Source: an uncultured Paraprevotella sp.
GTDB lineage: Bacteria > Bacteroidota > Bacteroidia > Bacteroidales > Bacteroidaceae
Length of the DNA stretch: 16,118 bases
Assembly: GCA_900766785.1 (NCBI GenBank)
Contig: CAAFWT010000127.1
Location: forward strand, 1 to 16,118
Reading direction: 5' to 3'
Under the pieces are notes generated by a model. That model made no database searches. It saw only the letters and a program-made list of their open reading frames with translations, and had not been told where the DNA came from. The translations under genes and the position numbers were made by a program. Positions 14,278 through 16,118 of the stretch are shown one piece after another (position 1 is the stretch's first letter; each line of letters begins with the position of its first letter).

Positions 14278-16118
14278 TTACCAGATGTCCTCTGGCTCTA
14301 CGGGGTTGTCATAGACCTCCTTGGCAGCATACTCCAGATAATCCATATAGAAGTAGCGTGTGGGATCGTCCATCACAGTCTTAAAGCGGATGTAATAGGT
14401 CTCATCGGGATCCATGGTCTCACGCAGCAGGATACGACGGATGCAGATGTTGGACTTACGCATCATGTCAGAACCGCCAGGTCCACCTGCGGTATATTGC
14501 TGACATCCCTTCATGAAGCCGTTGTTACGCAGACGTTTGTCAATTTCGGCATTGTAATCATCGTCCTGAGTATCATCGGCATAACCAATATCGCTGGGGA
14601 TGGAACCGGTGGAGGTGTTCAGCGTATAGGCTCCCTGGCGCAGGTCCATGGGGATACCCATAGCAGCCAGGTTTTCGGGATCCTTACCCCAGTAGAACTG
14701 TACCATGCCACGCATGTTACCACCGCATTGGATGGCATAGCGAAGTTCATAAGTTCCACGCTTGGGTACGGGCGGCAGACGCATGATACAATCTGTGAGT
14801 CCACGTATGGTCATCTCGTCACCCTGCATGTTCTGCCATCCATTGCCACGGCCAGTCCAATACAGGAAGACGGTCTCTTCGCTTATCGTTACATCATCCA
14901 GGTACTTGTAGGCAGCATCGGAGGGGATATATACACTCTTGTGTCTGCTGTCGGTAATCTCAGAACAGCGGATGCCGTTGGTCATGAACTCGGGCCACAT
15001 GGCAGTCACATCCCATCTGATGCGGTTGGACTGCAGGTTGTTTCTGGTGGCGTCGTCATAGACAAGTAATTTCTCGATGGGGTAGATGATACCATTGCGC
15101 ACATTGTTTTCGCCATTCAGGTCGGGCATTCCCACCTTGATACCTTCCTTGTCTTCATCACAATAATCCTCATGATAATTCTGGCGACGACCATTCTTCA
15201 GTTTGGGGAAGCGGTTGATGTATACGCCATTGCTCTCCTTGCTCTCAAAGAGTTTCATCAAGCGGCGTTTGCCCATGGTGGTGTAGAACTCCATGATGGG
15301 TACACTGGGGTTGCCGTTGTTGGGGTTGTAACCATTCTCGTTGTAGTGCAGTACCAGTCTGTCCGTGCTCAGTGACATGGGCAGGAAATGGTAGGTGACA
15401 AACTGGTTGAGGATGTTGTTCTCGTTCTTGTAGTCGTCATTTCTGACAGCATCGGGATAGATGTTGTTCTGTATCAGATAGTCTACCACGTCCTTAACTT
15501 CGATTTCCAAGGCAGGCTTGCCCAGGAGAGCTGCCCATACGCTATCCGTTTCCGCAAAGAAGGTGAAACCTATGTATCTGTGCTCGGGAGAATAGAATGT
15601 CTCGCTGCTTCCGTCGGTGTTGCTTTGTACGCTCATCTTGACGGTTCCCTTCTTGTAGAGTTCCTCATATACTTCATCGCGCCATGCCATCAGGGTGTCC
15701 AACAAGCCTACGGCCCTTACCAGTTGGGCTGCCACATAGTAGCCTTCTTTCTTGTTGTTGATGATGTCTGTGAGCAGGAAGGCCATGGTGTTGTTGCTGG
15801 GAGCCACCACATTGTCCATACATTGTATCACACCATTGATGGCAGGAATGTCCTTGTTGCGGGGGTTGATGAGAGCATCATTGATGAGGATGCTGTCAGG
15901 ATTGTCGCAATAGTGTACCACCAGCTTGCGGTCATACATGTTGGGGTAGGGGATTTCAGAATTCTGGGTGGTGGGCAAGGTGGCTGTCTCGTATCTCACA
16001 TTGTCATCACCGGTATCCACCACACTATTGTAGACAATCACCTTGCGGATAGAGTCCAGAACCATGCTGTCTCTGAAACCTTCCCACGAGGGTTCTGTGA
16101 TGGTACCCTTGGAATAAA
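14278..16118 (-). CDS. FAS1 (fasciclin) domain surface protein, partial (5' end outside window)
   Basis: The frame is open from the right edge to the TAA at 14280-14278, giving 612 or more residues. The first internal ATG is at 16065, but coding sequence continues upstream to the edge, so the real start is outside. Two FAS1-like units can be recognised by their C-terminal H2 strands: NGVIQCMDNVVAP (near 15834) and NGIIYPIEKLLVY (near 15096). A start-of-domain segment FTFFAETDSVWAALL lies near 15567. The last 200 or so residues look like a beta-sandwich (YELRYAIQCGGNMRGMVQFYWG, YYIRFKTVMDD, MDYLEYAAKEVY). FAS1 domains mediate adhesion. In Bacteroidetes such proteins are often surface lipoproteins in SusC/SusD loci, but no SusC or SusD gene is visible here. 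Exact ligand unknown. Confidence 0.75.
   Translation of the reverse strand, partial: YSKGTITEPSWEGFRDSMVLDSIRKVIVYNSVVDTGDDNVRYETATLPTTQNSEIPYPNMYDRKLVVHYCDNPDSILINDALINPRNKDIPAINGVIQCMDNVVAPSNNTMAFLLTDIINNKKEGYYVAAQLVRAVGLLDTLMAWRDEVYEELYKKGTVKMSVQSNTDGSSETFYSPEHRYIGFTFFAETDSVWAALLGKPALEIEVKDVVDYLIQNNIYPDAVRNDDYKNENNILNQFVTYHFLPMSLSTDRLVLHYNENGYNPNNGNPSVPIMEFYTTMGKRRLMKLFESKESNGVYINRFPKLKNGRRQNYHEDYCDEDKEGIKVGMPDLNGENNVRNGIIYPIEKLLVYDDATRNNLQSNRIRWDVTAMWPEFMTNGIRCSEITDSRHKSVYIPSDAAYKYLDDVTISEETVFLYWTGRGNGWQNMQGDEMTIRGLTDCIMRLPPVPKRGTYELRYAIQCGGNMRGMVQFYWGKDPENLAAMGIPMDLRQGAYTLNTSTGSIPSDIGYADDTQDDDYNAEIDKRLRNNGFMKGCQQYTAGGPGGSDMMRKSNICIRRILLRETMDPDETYYIRFKTVMDDPTRYFYMDYLEYAAKEVYDNPVEPEDIW

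Overview
The window looks like chromosomal DNA from a member of the Bacteroidales, with Prevotellaceae the most likely family. The evidence is Bacteroidetes-type -7 promoter boxes (TAnnTTTG) in front of several genes, weak or absent Shine-Dalgarno sequences, and family content typical of the group: a DUF5686-type outer-membrane protein with a carboxypeptidase-like regulatory domain, a secreted S9 dipeptidyl peptidase, a FAS1 (fasciclin) surface protein, and an imelysin lipoprotein next to a di-heme lipoprotein. Nearly every protein is exported or membrane-bound. I saw no rRNA, tRNA, CRISPR array, insertion sequence or phage gene.

Layout. Positions 1-2764 (minus strand) hold the N-terminal two thirds of a DPP-IV-like S9 peptidase that runs off the left edge, and upstream of it a secreted calcineurin-like metallophosphoesterase. 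A 200-bp divergent promoter region (2765-2968) separates these from a plus-strand outer-membrane beta-barrel gene (2969-5587), which most likely starts at a TTG codon. Facing it is a minus-strand, translationally coupled pair (7246-5602): a CDP-alcohol phosphotransferase and an IspD/TarI-like cytidylyltransferase. The pair has its own promoter and may make and use an activated polyol.

Positions 7581-14082 form a compact four-gene plus-strand operon: outer-membrane porin, imelysin lipoprotein, di-heme (two CxxCH) lipoprotein, and a fused CcsB-CcsA cytochrome c synthase. The reading I favour is an envelope iron-acquisition or redox module that carries its own heme-attachment machinery. The last gene would ligate heme to the third, and the porin and imelysin would handle the substrate.

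The 195-bp convergent gap after the operon (14083-14277) is the most unusual non-coding stretch. It has four operator-like palindromes built on GCAAACGTTTGC at an exact 22-bp period, followed by a 13-bp-stem inverted repeat that could act as a bidirectional terminator. The window ends in a minus-strand FAS1-domain surface protein whose start lies beyond the right edge.
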